DNA of 64,000 nucleotides from Paucimonas lemoignei (GTDB taxonomy: Bacteria > Pseudomonadota > Gammaproteobacteria > Pseudomonadales > Pseudomonadaceae), in assembly GCA_900475325.1 (NCBI GenBank), contig LS483371.1, positions 434,001 to 498,000 of the forward strand, in the 5' to 3' direction. A program made the position numbers and the translations under genes. The notes beneath the pieces were generated by a model. That model made no database searches, was not told the DNA's origin, and saw only the letters and a program-made list of their open reading frames with translations. This document shows, one piece after another, positions 18,480 through 28,521 of the stretch (positions within the stretch are counted from its first letter, which is position 1; each line of letters starts with the position of its first letter).

Positions 18480-19199
18480 CTAAAAATCCCCCCACAACTG
18501 CTGCGCCACGCTCAGCGCCACCACGGGTGCGGTTTCGGTGCGCAGCACGCGCGGGCCGAGGCGGGCGGCGTGGAAGCCTGCGTCTTGAGCCTGATCGACT
18601 TCCGCGTCATTGAGCCCGCCTTCAGGGCCAATCAAAAATGCCAGGGTGGCTGGTTTACTGTGGCTGATCAGCGGCTCGGCCACCGGGTGCAACACCAGTT
18701 TCAACTCGGCATCACTGCTTTTGAGCCATTGCGCCAATGGCATCGGCGGATGGATCACCGGCACCACTGAACGACCACATTGCTCACACGCGCTGACTGC
18801 GATCTGCTGCCAGTGCGCCTGGCGTTTTTCGGCGCGTTCGTCCTTGAGCCGCACTTCGCAGCGCTCGCTGACAATCGGGGTGATTTCGGTCACGCCCAGT
18901 TCGGTGGCTTTCTGAATCGCCCAGTCCATGCGCTCGCCACGGGACAGGCCCTGCCCCAAGTGGATACGCAAGGGTGATTCGGTCTGCCCGGCGAAGGTCT
19001 CGTCCAGCTGCACGCGCACACGTTTCTTGCCGACTTCCAGCAACGCGCCACGGAACTCGTGGCCTGAGCCGTCGAACAACTGCACGGCATCGCCTTCGGC
19101 CATGCGCAGCACCCGGCCAATGTAATGCGCCTGAGCCTCAGGCAATTCGTGCTCGCCGAGGCTGAGCGGGGCGTCGATGAAAAAGCGGGACAGTCTCAT
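18480..19199 (-). CDS. rsmE: 16S rRNA (uracil-1498-N3)-methyltransferase
   Basis: RsmE methylates N3 of U1498 in 16S rRNA using S-adenosylmethionine. The 239-residue protein shows the N-terminal PUA-like domain (MRLSRFFIDAPL, HYIGRVLRMAEGD) and the C-terminal SPOUT knot with FLIGPEGGLNDAEV and ARLGPRVLRTETAP, both diagnostic. It is followed on the same strand by a REP cluster and preceded by bioA, the usual Pseudomonas neighbour. Confidence 0.96.
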   Translation of the reverse strand: MRLSRFFIDAPLSLGEHELPEAQAHYIGRVLRMAEGDAVQLFDGSGHEFRGALLEVGKKRVRVQLDETFAGQTESPLRIHLGQGLSRGERMDWAIQKATELGVTEITPIVSERCEVRLKDERAEKRQAHWQQIAVSACEQCGRSVVPVIHPPMPLAQWLKSSDAELKLVLHPVAEPLISHSKPATLAFLIGPEGGLNDAEVDQAQDAGFHAARLGPRVLRTETAPVVALSVAQQLWGDF

Positions 19200-19233
19200 G
19201 GTGGGTCTCTGAATTTGGTGTAAAGCGCAACGT

Positions 19234-19307
19234 TGTAGGAGCTGCCGCAGGCTGCGAAGGCGGTGTGTCAGGCAAATCCATTCGCAGCCTTCGGCAGCTC
19301 CTTACAG
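19234..19307. repeat. REP pair, TGTAGGAGCTGCCG family
   Basis: TGTAGGAGCTGCCGCAGGCTG and CAGCCTTCGGCAGCTCCTTACA face each other between bioA and rsmE. The right arm carries one extra T. Confidence 0.85.
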
Positions 19308-19323
19308 GTGAATCGCTTGGCTT

Positions 19324-20730
19324 TTAACCCGGATCACGAAAATCCGGGTGGAAGTTCTCGCGCACGGCCACGCTGATGCTGGTGCGTGTCGCGATATCAA
19401 TGCCTTCGGTGGCGACTTCGGCCAGAAAGTCTATCTGCTCCGGCGTGATCACATACGGCGGCAGGAAGTACACCACACTCCCCAGCGGTCGCAACAGGGC
19501 GCCGCGCTCAAGGGCATGCTGGAAGACTTTCAGGCCGCGCCGTTCCTGCCACGGGTACGCCGTTTTGGTGGCTTTGTCCTGCACCATCTCGATCGCCAGG
19601 GCCATGCCGGTTTGGCGCACTTCAGCCACATTCGGGTGGTCGACCAGGTGCGCGGTGGCAGTGGCCATGCGCTGGGCCAGGGCCTTGTTGTTCTCGATGA
19701 CGTTGTCCTGCTCGAAAATATCCAGCGTAGCCAACGCCGCCGCGCACGCCAGCGGGTTGCCGGTATAGCTGTGGGAATGCAGGAATGCCCGCAGTGTCGG
19801 ATAGTCGTCGTAGAACGCGTCGTACACATCGTCGGTGGTCAGGACGGCCGCCAATGGCAGATAACCGCCGGTCAGCGCCTTTGACAAGCACAGGAAATCC
19901 GGGCGAATACCCGCTTGCTCGCAGGCAAACATGGTCCCGGTACGGCCGAAGCCCACGGCGATTTCATCGTGGATCAGGTGCACGCCATAACGATCACAGG
20001 CTTCGCGCAGCAACTTGAGGTACACCGGGTGATACATGCGCATCCCGCCCGCGCCTTGAATCAACGGCTCGACGATCACGGCCGCCACAGTGGCATGGTT
20101 TTCGGCCAGGGTTTGCTCCATGGCCGCAAACATGTTGCGTGAGTGTTCTTCCCAGCCCATGCCTTCGGGGCGATGGTAGCAATCGGGGCTTGGCACCTTG
20201 ATGGTGTCCAGCAGCAAGGCTTTGTAGGTTTCGGTGAACAGCGGCACATCACCTACCGACATCGCGGCCATGGTTTCGCCGTGATAGCTGTTGGTCAGGG
20301 TCACGAAGCGCTTCTTGTCCGGCTTGCCGCGATTGAGCCAGTAGTGAAAGCTCATTTTCAGCGCGACTTCGATGCAGGACGAACCATTATCGGCGTAGAA
20401 GCAGCGGGTCAGGCCCTCCGGGGTCAGCTTGACCAGCCGTTCCGACAGTTCAATGACCGGTTGATGGCTGAAGCCGGCGAGGATCACGTGCTCCAGTTGG
20501 TCCACCTGATCCTTGATGCGCTGATTGATGCGCGGATTGGCGTGACCAAACACATTCACCCACCAGGAGCTGACGGCGTCCAGGTAGCGTTTGCCTTCGA
20601 AGTCTTCAAGCCACACCCCTTCGCCGCGCTTGATCGGCACCAGCGGCAGGCTTTCGTGGTCTTTCATTTGGGTGCAGGGGTGCCACAGGACTTTGAGGTC
20701 GCGCTGCATCCACTCATTATTCAGGCCCAT
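19324..20730 (-). CDS. bioA: Adenosylmethionine-8-amino-7-oxononanoate aminotransferase
   Basis: BioA transfers the amino group of S-adenosylmethionine to KAPA, giving DAPA in biotin synthesis. The 468-residue class III aminotransferase has WHPCTQMKDH at the N-terminus, the PLP phosphate motif NGSS (115-118), Asp255 in LIHDEIAVGFGRTG and the Schiff-base Lys284 in LCLSKALTGG. GGAG precedes the ATG. It is unlinked to the bioBFHCD operon, as is usual in Pseudomonas, and may be co-transcribed with rsmE. The extra C-terminal 30 residues are family-typical. Confidence 0.96.
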   Translation of the reverse strand: MGLNNEWMQRDLKVLWHPCTQMKDHESLPLVPIKRGEGVWLEDFEGKRYLDAVSSWWVNVFGHANPRINQRIKDQVDQLEHVILAGFSHQPVIELSERLVKLTPEGLTRCFYADNGSSCIEVALKMSFHYWLNRGKPDKKRFVTLTNSYHGETMAAMSVGDVPLFTETYKALLLDTIKVPSPDCYHRPEGMGWEEHSRNMFAAMEQTLAENHATVAAVIVEPLIQGAGGMRMYHPVYLKLLREACDRYGVHLIHDEIAVGFGRTGTMFACEQAGIRPDFLCLSKALTGGYLPLAAVLTTDDVYDAFYDDYPTLRAFLHSHSYTGNPLACAAALATLDIFEQDNVIENNKALAQRMATATAHLVDHPNVAEVRQTGMALAIEMVQDKATKTAYPWQERRGLKVFQHALERGALLRPLGSVVYFLPPYVITPEQIDFLAEVATEGIDIATRTSISVAVRENFHPDFRDPG

Positions 20731-20905
20731 TTACTTTCTCCGGCTAACAGCTCGCAAGGGGCGCGAACGGACAATCGCGCAAGCCTATGCAATGCCTGGC
20801 TGCGGGACAACCTCTCGGGGCAATTGGTTTTGGCAAACATGGGACTCTGTAGGGAGTTCACGAGTATGGCGAGGTAAGCGATAGCGATTTGCGTGACCCG
20901 ATGCC

Positions 20906-21190
20906 GTGGGAGCGACCGGGGTGCAGCCTCACCTTGCTCGCGAAGGCGGTCTGTCTGACCAACATAAGGCACGAATGTACCGGCCTCTTCGCAAGCAAGG
21001 TTGCTCCCACAGGGTTGTGAAGTGTACCGCCATTGCGGCTTCACGGTGTTCGTGTGCTCTCATCAAACACGAAACAACTGCTTGAATTGAAATGCTTTTC
21101 TGTGGGAGCGAGCTTGCTCGCGAAGGCGGTCTGTCTGACCAACATAAGGCACGAATGTACCGGCCTCTTCGCAAGCAAGCTTGCTCCCAC
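20906..21190. repeat. Tandem REP pairs, GTGGGAGCGA...TCGC family
   Basis: Two units (20906-21010 and 21102-21190) share the loop text GTCTGTCTGACCAACATAAG and GCACGAATGTACCGGCCTC, and both are followed by TTGTGAAGTG and CGGCTTC. The first unit has an extra CCGGGGTGCAGCCTCACC inside the left arm; the second has the plain arm GTGGGAGCGAGCTTGCTCGC. The rest of the gene-free stretch 20731-21385 shows no gene. Confidence 0.85.
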
Positions 21191-21385
21191 AAGGTTGTGA
21201 AGTGCGCCGCCATCGCGGCTTCGCGGTGCTCTTGTGCACCTACAGAAATGCATTTCCATTACGTTTGACGGGCGCTCGATGGACATCACTGGCAGGCCTT
21301 CAACGGCTCGCGTATCCTTCGCGCTCTTTGACGTCTCGGGCTTCATTTTCCGAAACTTCCTACGTTTTATTTCGGAGTTCGCTGA

Positions 21386-23245
21386 ATGCTTTCTGGTTGG
21401 CTGCGCGCCTGTGCGCTTTTAGTAGTTGGGCTGGTCAGCGTCTCGGCGCTCGCTAATGAAAAACAACATACGGCTATCGTCATCGGTGGCGGTCTTGCGG
21501 GCCTGACCACGGCCTACGAGCTGCAAGCCAAGGGCTGGCAGGTCACGGTGCTGGAAGCCAAGCCAAGCCTGGGCGGCCGCTCCGGTCTGGCCACCAGCGA
21601 ATGGATCGGCAACACCAAGGCTCAGCCTGCGCTGAACCAGTATCTGGATCGCTTCAAGCTGACCACCGTGCCTGCGCCTGAGTTTGTGCGCACGCCGGGC
21701 TACCTGATCGATGGCGTGTATTTCACCAAAGCCGACCTGGCGTTGAAGCAGCCTGCCACCGCCGAAGCGATGAAGCGCTACGACGAGACCCTGGACAACC
21801 TGGCGCGCTCCATCGACAACCCGGAAAACCCGGCTCAGAACAGCACGCTGTTCGCCCTGGACCAGATCAACGTCGCTAACTGGCTGGATCGTCTGAAACT
21901 GCCGGAAACGGCACGTCAGCTGATCAACCAGCAAATTCGTACCCGTTATGACGAGCCTTCGCGCCTGTCGCTGCTGTATTTCGCACAGCAGTCGCGGGTT
22001 TATCGCGACATCGACGACCGCGACCTGCGCGCTTCCCGTCTGCCGGGTGGCAGCGCGGTGCTGGCCGAAGCCTTCGCCAAACAGATCAAGACCATCAAGA
22101 CCAACTCACCGGTGTCCGCGATCATCCAGGAAAAGGATGGCGTGACCGTCAAGGCGGGCGCAGCGGGTTACAGCGCTGATTACGTCGTGCTGGCGGTGCC
22201 GTTGCGCGCGCTGAGCAAGATCCAGATGACACCTGCGCTGGACGCCCAGCACATGGGCGCGATCAAGGGCACCAACTACGGCTGGCGCGACCAGATCATG
22301 CTCAAGTTCAAGACGCCTGTGTGGGAAAGCAAGGCGCGCATGTCCGGCGAGATTTTCAGCAACACCGGCCTGGGCATGCTGTGGATCGAGCCTGCTGTTA
22401 AGGGGGGCGCCAACGTAGTGATCAACCTGTCCGGCGACAACGCCCGCATCATGCAGTCGTTCGGCGACAAGCAGCTGGTGGATCAGGTGCTGATCCGTCT
22501 GCACACTTTCTACCCGCAAGCTCGTGGCGCTTACACCGGCTATGAGATTCGTCGTTACAGCGTTGACCCGTCCACCGGCGGCTCTTACCTGGCGTTCGGC
22601 CCTGGGCAGATCAGCAAATACTGGCGCCTGTGGGAAAAGCCGGTGCTGCGTGTAGCCTTCGCCGGTGAGCACACCGATACCCTTTACCCTGGCACCGTTG
22701 AAGGCGCCTTGCGCTCGGGCCAACGTGCGGCCAGCCAGGTGCAGGATCTGGCAGCGGGCAAGTCGTTCGAACCGGTCAAAGTCGCGCCGCCTAAAGCTGC
22801 CGATGCGCCGAAAGAGTCCAGCGGCAACTTCTTCAGCAACATGTTCGGCGGTTCGTCTGACAAGGCCGAAGCCAAGAAGCCAGATGCTGTTAAACCGGCT
22901 GACGACAATAAGCCGAAAGAGAAGGGCTTCTTCTCCTGCCTGTTCGGTTGCGCTGACGAGCCGGTGGCCAAGCCAGTTGAAAAAGCACCTGAGCCAGCAC
23001 CGGCTCCAGCGCCGGTACCCGTCGTCGCTCCTGTGGTTGAACCGGCCAAGCCAGAGCCAGCCAAAGCCGAGCCTGCGAAAAAGGCCCCGGTCAAACACGT
23101 AGAACCTGCCAAGAAAACCCCGGCGCAGGTAGAAGCAGCCAAGAAAGAGGCGGCCAAAAAAGAAGCAGCGAAGAAAGAAGCTGCAAAGAAAGAAGCCGCT
23201 AAAAAAGCTGCAGCCAAGGCGAAAGCGGAGGACGCCAAGAACTGA
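21386..23245 (+). CDS. Exported FAD-dependent amine-oxidase-type flavoprotein with Lys/Ala/Pro-rich tail
   Basis: The 619-residue product has a signal peptide (residues 1-23), then an FAD-binding dinucleotide motif IVIGGGLAGLTTAYEL and GGRSG, and the C-terminal FAD motif of the monoamine-oxidase family, FAGEHTDTLYPGTVEGALRSG (about 435-455). After residue 475 comes a low-complexity tail: two related motifs (GNFFSNMFGGSS and GFFSCLFGCADEP), a Pro/Ala/Val stretch, and a terminal run of AAKKE repeats. Signal and fold suggest a periplasmic or surface-associated amine oxidase; the tail might bind peptidoglycan, LPS or nucleic acid through its charge. CGGAG precedes the ATG. A strong terminator follows. 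Confidence 0.8.
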   Translation: MLSGWLRACALLVVGLVSVSALANEKQHTAIVIGGGLAGLTTAYELQAKGWQVTVLEAKPSLGGRSGLATSEWIGNTKAQPALNQYLDRFKLTTVPAPEFVRTPGYLIDGVYFTKADLALKQPATAEAMKRYDETLDNLARSIDNPENPAQNSTLFALDQINVANWLDRLKLPETARQLINQQIRTRYDEPSRLSLLYFAQQSRVYRDIDDRDLRASRLPGGSAVLAEAFAKQIKTIKTNSPVSAIIQEKDGVTVKAGAAGYSADYVVLAVPLRALSKIQMTPALDAQHMGAIKGTNYGWRDQIMLKFKTPVWESKARMSGEIFSNTGLGMLWIEPAVKGGANVVINLSGDNARIMQSFGDKQLVDQVLIRLHTFYPQARGAYTGYEIRRYSVDPSTGGSYLAFGPGQISKYWRLWEKPVLRVAFAGEHTDTLYPGTVEGALRSGQRAASQVQDLAAGKSFEPVKVAPPKAADAPKESSGNFFSNMFGGSSDKAEAKKPDAVKPADDNKPKEKGFFSCLFGCADEPVAKPVEKAPEPAPAPAPVPVVAPVVEPAKPEPAKAEPAKKAPVKHVEPAKKTPAQVEAAKKEAAKKEAAKKEAAKKEAAKKAAAKAKAEDAKN

Positions 23246-23264
23246 GTGAGTTCTGGCTGAAATG

Positions 23265-23300
23265 AAAAAGGCGCGGTGCTGATCACCGCGCCTTTTTTGT
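23265..23300 (+). terminator. Rho-independent terminator after the flavoprotein gene
   Basis: GGCGCGGTG and CACCGCGCC form a nine-pair stem around CTGAT, followed by TTTTTTGT. The A-run on the left side would also let it work on the other strand. Confidence 0.9.
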
Positions 23301-23326
23301 GGCCGAAGTGCGCGTGATGCGTATCC

Positions 23327-23415
23327 TGTGGGAGCGAATTCATTAGCGAATGCGGTCGTACGGGCAATGCATCTCCATCGGATGTATCGACCCATTCGCG
23401 AATGAATTCGCTCTG
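23327..23415. repeat. REP pair, GTGGGAGCGAATTCATTC family (degenerate right arm)
   Basis: The left arm is TGTGGGAGCGAATTCATTAG; the right arm TTCGCGAATGAATTCGCTC has lost the closing CCAC. Confidence 0.75.
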
Positions 23416-23450
23416 TCTGCGTTAGATGTTGCGTTCTGTAGGAGAGCGCC

Positions 23451-23597
23451 CGTCTTCCTGACAGCGCGCTGTCACGCAGCAAACGGTGGACTGGTGGGAG
23501 CACCGGGGTGGCGCTCCACCTTGCTTGCGAAGGGGCCGGGACATCCTCACCACCCTCTTTGCAGATAGACCGCCTTCGCGAGCAAGCTCGCTCCCAC
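23451..23597. repeat. REP pair with nested palindrome plus an associated 34-base module
   Basis: The module at 23451-23484 contains the palindrome ACAGCGCGCTGT and matches 18272-18305 at 29 of 34 bases. It is followed by an inverted pair whose left arm (from 23494) carries the extra CCGGGGTGGCGCTCCACC. The right arm ends AGCTCGCTCCCAC at 23597. Confidence 0.75.
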
Positions 23598-23684
23598 AGG
23601 TTTCAGGTGTCCCCCGGGAATTCGGATTTGGACTGAATAATCCCGTAACCAACCCATCATGGTGCACAGCGCGTCGACAGCTAG

Positions 23685-25403
<1,719 letters not shown>

Positions 25404-25465
25404 TTTTTTTGTGCCGGGCATTTCATCGTCACGCCCGGACGTCATGGTTATCAAAAGGAGTTCAT

Positions 25466-25876
25466 ATGAAAGTTTTTTCACCGCTGGTCCTGTTGACCTG
25501 CTGCGGCCTGCTGGCGACGCCGTTGCTGGCAGCAGAACAAGCGCCCGAGGCCACCGGTTGCCTTGCCAAGAGTCAGGAGATCAGTACAAAAATTGAACAG
25601 GCCAAGACTGAAGGCAACAAGCCCAAGCAGGCCGGTCTGGAAAAGGCCCTGAGCGAGGCCAACGCCAATTGCACCGAAGCATCGTTGCTCAAGCAGCGTG
25701 AACAGAAAGTGCTGGATGCCAAACGCGAAGTCAGCCGCCGTCAGGCCGACCTGAACAAGGCCATGGCCAAGGGTGACCCGGAGCGGATCAACAAGCGTAA
25801 AGACAAACTGGCCGAGTCCCGCAAGGAACTGCAAGACGCCCAGACCGAGCTCGAAGAGATTCAGCCGGAGGATTGA
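25466..25876 (+). CDS. DUF1090 family periplasmic protein (YqjC-like)
   Basis: The 136-residue product has a signal peptide (MKVFSPLVLLTCCGLLATPLLA) and a mature region that is nearly all charged helix, with coiled-coil character from about residue 70 (REQKVLDAKREVSRRQADLN). The pattern GCLAKSQEISTKIEQAK is typical of DUF1090. AAGGAG lies six bases before the ATG at 25466. The function of the family is not known. It follows ligB by 62 bases and may be co-transcribed with it. Confidence 0.85.
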   Translation: MKVFSPLVLLTCCGLLATPLLAAEQAPEATGCLAKSQEISTKIEQAKTEGNKPKQAGLEKALSEANANCTEASLLKQREQKVLDAKREVSRRQADLNKAMAKGDPERINKRKDKLAESRKELQDAQTELEEIQPED

Positions 25877-25899
25877 GCGAAACGCCACAACATGCCCCC

Positions 25900-25989
25900 G
25901 TGGGAGCGAGCTTGCTCGCGAAGAGGCCAGTACATCCAATGCACTCCTACCGTCTGTACTGCCGCCTTCGCGAGCAAGCTCGCTCCCAC
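25900..25989. repeat. REP pair, GTGGGAGCGAGCTTGCTC family
   Basis: GTGGGAGCGAGCTTGCTCGC and its complement face each other between convergent genes; both arms are intact and lack the nested palindrome. Confidence 0.9.
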
Positions 25990-26012
25990 AGGTTCATCAT
26001 CGCCCGATGGGC

Positions 26013-26459
26013 TCAATAACTCCGAAATTCCTTATGGCACGCCTCACACGCTGCTTCAACCTTGCTCATCGCCGGTGTCAGGGTGCTGGCTTTGAAGGGG
26101 AGTTGATTGCTGGCGGTCACCAGTTCACCCGTCGCTGACTCCAGCGAACGTGCCAGTTCCTGAAACCGGATCTGCTTCTGCCAGACGTCATCCCTGGCGC
26201 TGGTGTGATCCGCTTCTTTGGCTTGTGGGAAATGTTTCCAGGGTTCGTGGGCGAGGCCGTCGAGCTTGATGGCGCCTTCGCTGAAGCGCTGACCATCGAA
26301 TGCCACCCGACCACGCAGCATGCCGCCCAGGTCTTCGCTGGTTTTGAGCATCTGCTTGAAGATCGCCTTGCGCTGACCCAGCGGGGAGTCAGGGTCCACG
26401 CCGCCGCAAGCACTCAGCGTGATGCAGGCCAGCAGGACAACGCACACTCTGTTCAACAT
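26013..26459 (-). CDS. Cytochrome c'-type lipoprotein
   Basis: The 148-residue product starts MLNRVCVVLLACITLSACGG, a lipoprotein signal with lipobox LSAC. The haem motif CEACH is near the C-terminus (ACEACHKEFRSY), as in cytochromes c' and c-556, four-helix-bundle monohaem proteins. The mature protein would be anchored in the membrane facing the periplasm. Two adjacent ATG codons (26459 and 26462) are possible starts and neither has a clear ribosome site. A role in electron transfer or gas binding is only family-level inference. Confidence 0.85.
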   Translation of the reverse strand: MLNRVCVVLLACITLSACGGVDPDSPLGQRKAIFKQMLKTSEDLGGMLRGRVAFDGQRFSEGAIKLDGLAHEPWKHFPQAKEADHTSARDDVWQKQIRFQELARSLESATGELVTASNQLPFKASTLTPAMSKVEAACEACHKEFRSY

Positions 26460-26537
26460 CATGATCAACCCAGCGCAGGATAACGCCGGCCAGTATCCTC
26501 GGCTGGTCGGCGTAGTCCAAGCGCTGGATTGCCGCAG

Positions 26538-26939
26538 TCACGCAGGCATTGGTGTGGCCGACGCGATAAACAGGCCGACAATCAGCCCCAGCCCGGTCAA
26601 CCAGGCCAGGGAGCGCAGGGCGGCCCAGTCTGCCAGATAGAAAATGATGTAAAGCAGGCGGCTGGTGATGAACAGCACCGCCACCACATCGATGGTCACC
26701 AACTGCGCGTTACCGGCGATGTGAGCGATGATCACGGCGGCGGCAAAGCCGGGCAGCACTTCGAAGCTGTTGAGCTGCGCGGCATTGGCTCGGGCCGGAA
26801 GTCCTTCCAGGTTGTTCAGGAAGTTGCGCGGGTTGTGGTTGTGCTTGCCATTGAACTTGCCGCTCGAAAACTTGGCGATACCCGCGCAGATGATCGGCAG
26901 AATAATCGCGATCAATACGCACCAGAAAGCAACCGTCAT
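26538..26939 (-). CDS. MAPEG family membrane protein
   Basis: The 133-residue protein has four membrane helices and the MAPEG pattern: NPRNFLNNLEGLPARANAAQLNSFE after helix 1 and a final helix pair containing SRLLYIIFYLADWAALRSL. MAPEG proteins include glutathione transferases and peroxidases of membranes, but bacterial members such as this are uncharacterised. AAGGA precedes the ATG. The gene begins ten bases after the stop of the DMT transporter, so the two are probably one transcript. Confidence 0.88.
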   Translation of the reverse strand: MTVAFWCVLIAIILPIICAGIAKFSSGKFNGKHNHNPRNFLNNLEGLPARANAAQLNSFEVLPGFAAAVIIAHIAGNAQLVTIDVVAVLFITSRLLYIIFYLADWAALRSLAWLTGLGLIVGLFIASATPMPA

Positions 26940-26949
26940 AGCAGAATCC

Positions 26950-27789
26950 TTATAGTTTGAGTTTCATCACGAGCATGCCCAGCAGTACCAGGCCACAAGC
27001 TAAGAGCCGGGGCCGACCGAAAGGTTCTTTCAAATAGCGCATCCCGAACAATACGACCAGGATCACGCTGACTTCCCGCAACGCCGCCGCCTCCGCCACC
27101 GAGCCCAATTGCATCGCCCAGAGCACCAAAGCGTAGCTGAGTAATACGCACAGGCCGACGCTCAACCCCAGCCGCCATTGCTCGCGCCAGAACAGGGTAA
27201 ACGCCGGGCGCTTGTAGACCACCGCCAGCAACGGGAAGGGCCAGGCGCTGATCAGCGTCAGCCACACCAGATAGTCCAGCGGCCGGGCGCCCATTTTCAG
27301 CGCCTGGCCGTCAATCCAGGTGTAGCACCCGATGCACAGCCCGATCAGCCCCACCACGGGCAGCAAAGACCAGGGCAGCCGGTCGCCGCCACCGCCTTGC
27401 CAGAGCAGGCAGACCATTCCGCAGGGGATTAACAGAATGCCGAGCATTTGCTGGGTGCTTAGGTGTTCCCCGGCGAATATCAGGGTCAGTGCCAGCACCA
27501 CCAGCGGCGAGAGGCCGCGCATCAGTGGATAGACCAAACCCAGGTCGCCCACGCGATAGGCCTGGATCAGCAAATACCGATACAGCAGCTCGAACAGCGC
27601 CGAGGCGATCATCCAGGGCCATATTTCAGCTGGCGGCGGCTCGACAAAGCCCACTGCAACGACGGCGAACAGCATCGCCACAAAGTCCATACTGGCGATC
27701 ACCAGCAGGCGCTCGCCGCTGAATTTGATCAGGGTATTCCAGGTCGCGTGCAGCAATGCCGCGATCAATACCAACACCGTTGCCAGCAA
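26950..27789 (-). CDS. EamA/DMT-superfamily transporter
   Basis: The 279-residue protein has about ten membrane helices in two EamA repeats: HATWNTLIKFSGERLL in the first and VAEAAALREVSVILVVLFG with RYLKEPFGRPRLLA in the second. Members export amino acids or metabolites; the substrate here is unknown. The start is taken as TTG at 27787-27789, because AGGGAG lies six bases upstream and the protein then begins directly in helix 1. The reading frame stays open far upstream through the REP repeats, so an automatic start call could be much too long. Confidence 0.85.
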   Translation of the reverse strand: MLATVLVLIAALLHATWNTLIKFSGERLLVIASMDFVAMLFAVVAVGFVEPPPAEIWPWMIASALFELLYRYLLIQAYRVGDLGLVYPLMRGLSPLVVLALTLIFAGEHLSTQQMLGILLIPCGMVCLLWQGGGGDRLPWSLLPVVGLIGLCIGCYTWIDGQALKMGARPLDYLVWLTLISAWPFPLLAVVYKRPAFTLFWREQWRLGLSVGLCVLLSYALVLWAMQLGSVAEAAALREVSVILVVLFGMRYLKEPFGRPRLLACGLVLLGMLVMKLKL

Positions 27790-27867
27790 GTGAATCTCCC
27801 TGATCGGAATGCGCGAAGGCGGTGAGGATAAATGATTCGCGCATTCTGTATGAATCCAATCACCGCC

Positions 27868-28400
27868 ACCGGGATTGGCTTGGGCTTCAGAGCCTGTAGA
27901 TGATCCCAGTGTGGGAGCGAATTCATTCGCGAAGAGGCCGGTACATTCGACAACCTTCCAGCGGCCGGAATGCCGCTTTCGCGAATGAATTCGCTCCCAC
28001 AGGAGACCGAGATCTGCCAGATACACCGAGTTATCGTAAGCGTCCCCTCTACCGGGATTGGCTTGGGCTTCAGAGCCTGTAGATGATCTCAGTGTGGGAG
28101 CGAATTCATTCGCGAAGAGGCCGGTACATTCGACAACCTTCCAGCGGCCGGAATGCCGCTTTCGCGAATGAATTCGCTCCCACAGGAGACCGAGATCTGC
28201 CAGATACACCGAGTTATCGTAAGCGTCCCATACCGGGATTGGCTTGGGCTTCAGAGCCTGTAGATGATCCCAATGTGGGAGCGAATTGATTCGCGAAGAG
28301 GCCGGTACGTCCGACAACCTTCCAGCGGCCGGAATGCCGCTTTCGCGAATGAATTCGCTCCCACAGGAGACCGAGATCTGCCAGATACACCGAGCTATCG
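27868..28400. repeat. Three tandem REP units of about 181-183 bases, GTGGGAGCGAATTCATTC family
   Basis: Units start at 27868, 28051 and 28232 with ACCGGGATTGGCTTGGGCTT. Each contains an inverted pair with arms GTGGGAGCGAATTCATTCGC and complement around TTCCAGCGGCCGGAATGCCG, and each ends GAGATCTGCCAGATACACCG. The copies differ at only a few positions. A further half-element follows at about 28401-28426. The gene-free region 27790-28460 contains nothing else. Confidence 0.92.
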
Positions 28401-28460
28401 TTCGCGGCTGAAGCCGCTCCCACAGGGAGATATGCCTTGCGCTGTCACACCTTGTCCAAC

Positions 28461-28517
28461 CTTCCTTAATAAGAATCCCTACGATTCGCGTTTCCTCTCC
28501 TATGAATCGTAAGGAAG
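28461..28517 (+). promoter_or_regulatory. Inverted repeats in the TonB receptor leader that can mask its ribosome site
   Basis: CTTCCTTA (28461-28468) is complementary to TAAGGAAG (28510-28517), which is the Shine-Dalgarno region of the next gene. Inside, TACGATTC (28480-28487) pairs with GAATCGTA (28504-28511). GAATC occurs three times in the segment. It could be an mRNA structure or a protein operator; no clear Fur box was found. Confidence 0.5.
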
Positions 28518-28521
28518 TTCC

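Noticed and set aside
27868..28400. CRISPR-like array
   Set aside because: Three regular repeats are present but the unit is about 180 bases, nearly identical throughout, with no short repeat and variable spacer pattern and no cas genes.
28461..28517. Fur box upstream of the TonB receptor
   Set aside because: No stretch approaches the GATAATGATAATCATTATC consensus closely; the visible symmetry is built on GAATC instead.
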